Shown here piece by piece: positions 63,419 to 64,000 of a stretch of DNA of 64,000 nucleotides; the first letter of the stretch is position 1; each line of letters begins with the position of its first letter. The stretch is from Chromohalobacter sarecensis (GTDB lineage: Bacteria > Pseudomonadota > Gammaproteobacteria > Pseudomonadales > Halomonadaceae): assembly GCF_023061135.1 (NCBI RefSeq), contig NZ_JAKGAN010000002.1, forward strand, positions 1 to 64,000, written 5' to 3'. Position numbers and translations under genes: made by a program. The notes under the pieces were generated by a model. It saw only the letters and a program-made list of their open reading frames with translations, was not told where the DNA came from and ran no database searches.

Positions 63419-64000
63419 ATGAACGAGTCCCAAACCCCACGAGGCGAGTGGCCCTCGCCCGAGCGCGATACGCTGACCCTGGGCATGTTGCCGCTCAACG
63501 ATGCCGCGCCACTGGTGGTGGCGCGAGAACGTGGCTTCTTCGCGGCGCATGGGCTGGATGTGACGCTGCAAGTCGAGTCGTCATGGGCTGGCTTGCGCGA
63601 TGGCATGCAGCTCGGGCTCCTCGATGGTGCACAGATGCTGCCCTTGATGCCGCTGGCCTCGACATTGGGACTCGATGGACGCCCTACGCCGATGCTGTCG
63701 GCGTTGACGCTGAACCTCGGCGGTAATGCCATTACCGTGTCCAATGCGTTGTATGCCAGCATGCAGGCCGCCGATCCTGAGGCCATGTTGCAGGCACCGA
63801 TTTCCGCCCGCGCACTGGCGGCAGTAGTGCGCCAACGGCAAGCCGCTGGCGAGTCGGCGTTGCGTTTCGCTAGCGTGTATCCCTTTTCTTCGCACCACTA
63901 TCAGTTGCGCTATTGGCTGGCGGAAGGCGGCGTCGACCCTGATCGGGATCTTGAGTTGCGCGTGGTGCCCCCGCCCTTGGTGGCGGAGCAACTCGAGGCC
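63419..64000 (+). CDS. nasS: NasS-like nitrate sensor (NrtA/CmpA family), 5' part
   Basis: The gene runs off the right edge; 194 codons are visible. The sequence is of the nitrate/bicarbonate-binding NrtA/CmpA family: LTLGMLPLNDAAPLVVARER (about 18-37), then GLDVTLQVESSWAGLRDGM and LTLNLGGNAITVSN near 99-112. There is no signal peptide or lipobox, unlike transport-linked NrtA, which fits a cytoplasmic NasS. It would bind NasT and release it on nitrate binding. The second of two adjacent ATGs (63419) has the better spacing from GGAG. It follows nasT by nine bases. Confidence 0.88.
   Translation, partial: MNESQTPRGEWPSPERDTLTLGMLPLNDAAPLVVARERGFFAAHGLDVTLQVESSWAGLRDGMQLGLLDGAQMLPLMPLASTLGLDGRPTPMLSALTLNLGGNAITVSNALYASMQAADPEAMLQAPISARALAAVVRQRQAAGESALRFASVYPFSSHHYQLRYWLAEGGVDPDRDLELRVVPPPLVAEQLEA

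Overview
The window is GC-rich, densely coded DNA with no rRNA, tRNA or CRISPR. Gene content points to a gammaproteobacterium, probably Halomonadaceae (Halomonas or Chromohalobacter type): cyanophycin genes, assimilatory nitrate genes under NasS/NasT, reductive pyrimidine catabolism, and short GC-rich interspersed repeats of a kind I associate with that family. The assignment rests on overall resemblance, not a search.

Layout. 1-11477 is a defence island: hsdM (cut by the window edge), hsdS, a GIY-YIG/DUF4357 protein, a DUF3800 protein, hsdR and a 1260-residue SIR2-domain protein. It is followed by a truncated zinc alcohol dehydrogenase (11755-12375). 12664-25459 is mixed housekeeping: a chemoreceptor, a MocR regulator divergent from a LysE exporter, a TerC/Alx protein behind a yybP-ykoY type manganese riboswitch, a membrane sulfatase, an SLC13 permease, an esterase, a DUF938 protein, a zinc ribbon and a PIN-PhoH ATPase. 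25690-30285 holds an epimerase, a CocE/NonD hydrolase and an orphan ATP-grasp ligase. Divergent from these is the overlapping operon cphB-cphA-iadA (30634-35287) for making, cutting and finally hydrolysing cyanophycin.

35324-44195 is the nitrate assimilation locus: nirD, nirB and a flavoprotein on the minus strand; nasA and cobA on the plus strand. The 609-base gap between the two arms looks like a symmetric control region: two NtrC-type dyads in the middle, a sigma-54 type promoter facing each way, and a leader in each direction with paired hairpins followed by a terminator hairpin. narK (61111-62466) also has a terminator in its leader. The likely antiterminator pair nasT-nasS lies at the right edge (62831-64000) behind its own sigma-54 and NtrC-like sites.

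44185-50301 has a LysR gene broken by a nonsense codon, an EamA exporter, and a second LysR gene divergent from an omega-amino acid transaminase and mmsA. 50357-52824 has a GFA protein, a serine hydrolase and a peroxiredoxin, with a possible small RNA and a leftover SDR 3' end between them. 52998-61011 is a pyrimidine catabolic cluster: a RutR-like regulator, preA, preT, dihydropyrimidinase, beta-ureidopropionase and an NCS1 permease. With the transaminase and mmsA it would carry uracil to beta-alanine and then acetyl-CoA. Nitrogen capture, storage and recycling is the theme of the right two thirds.
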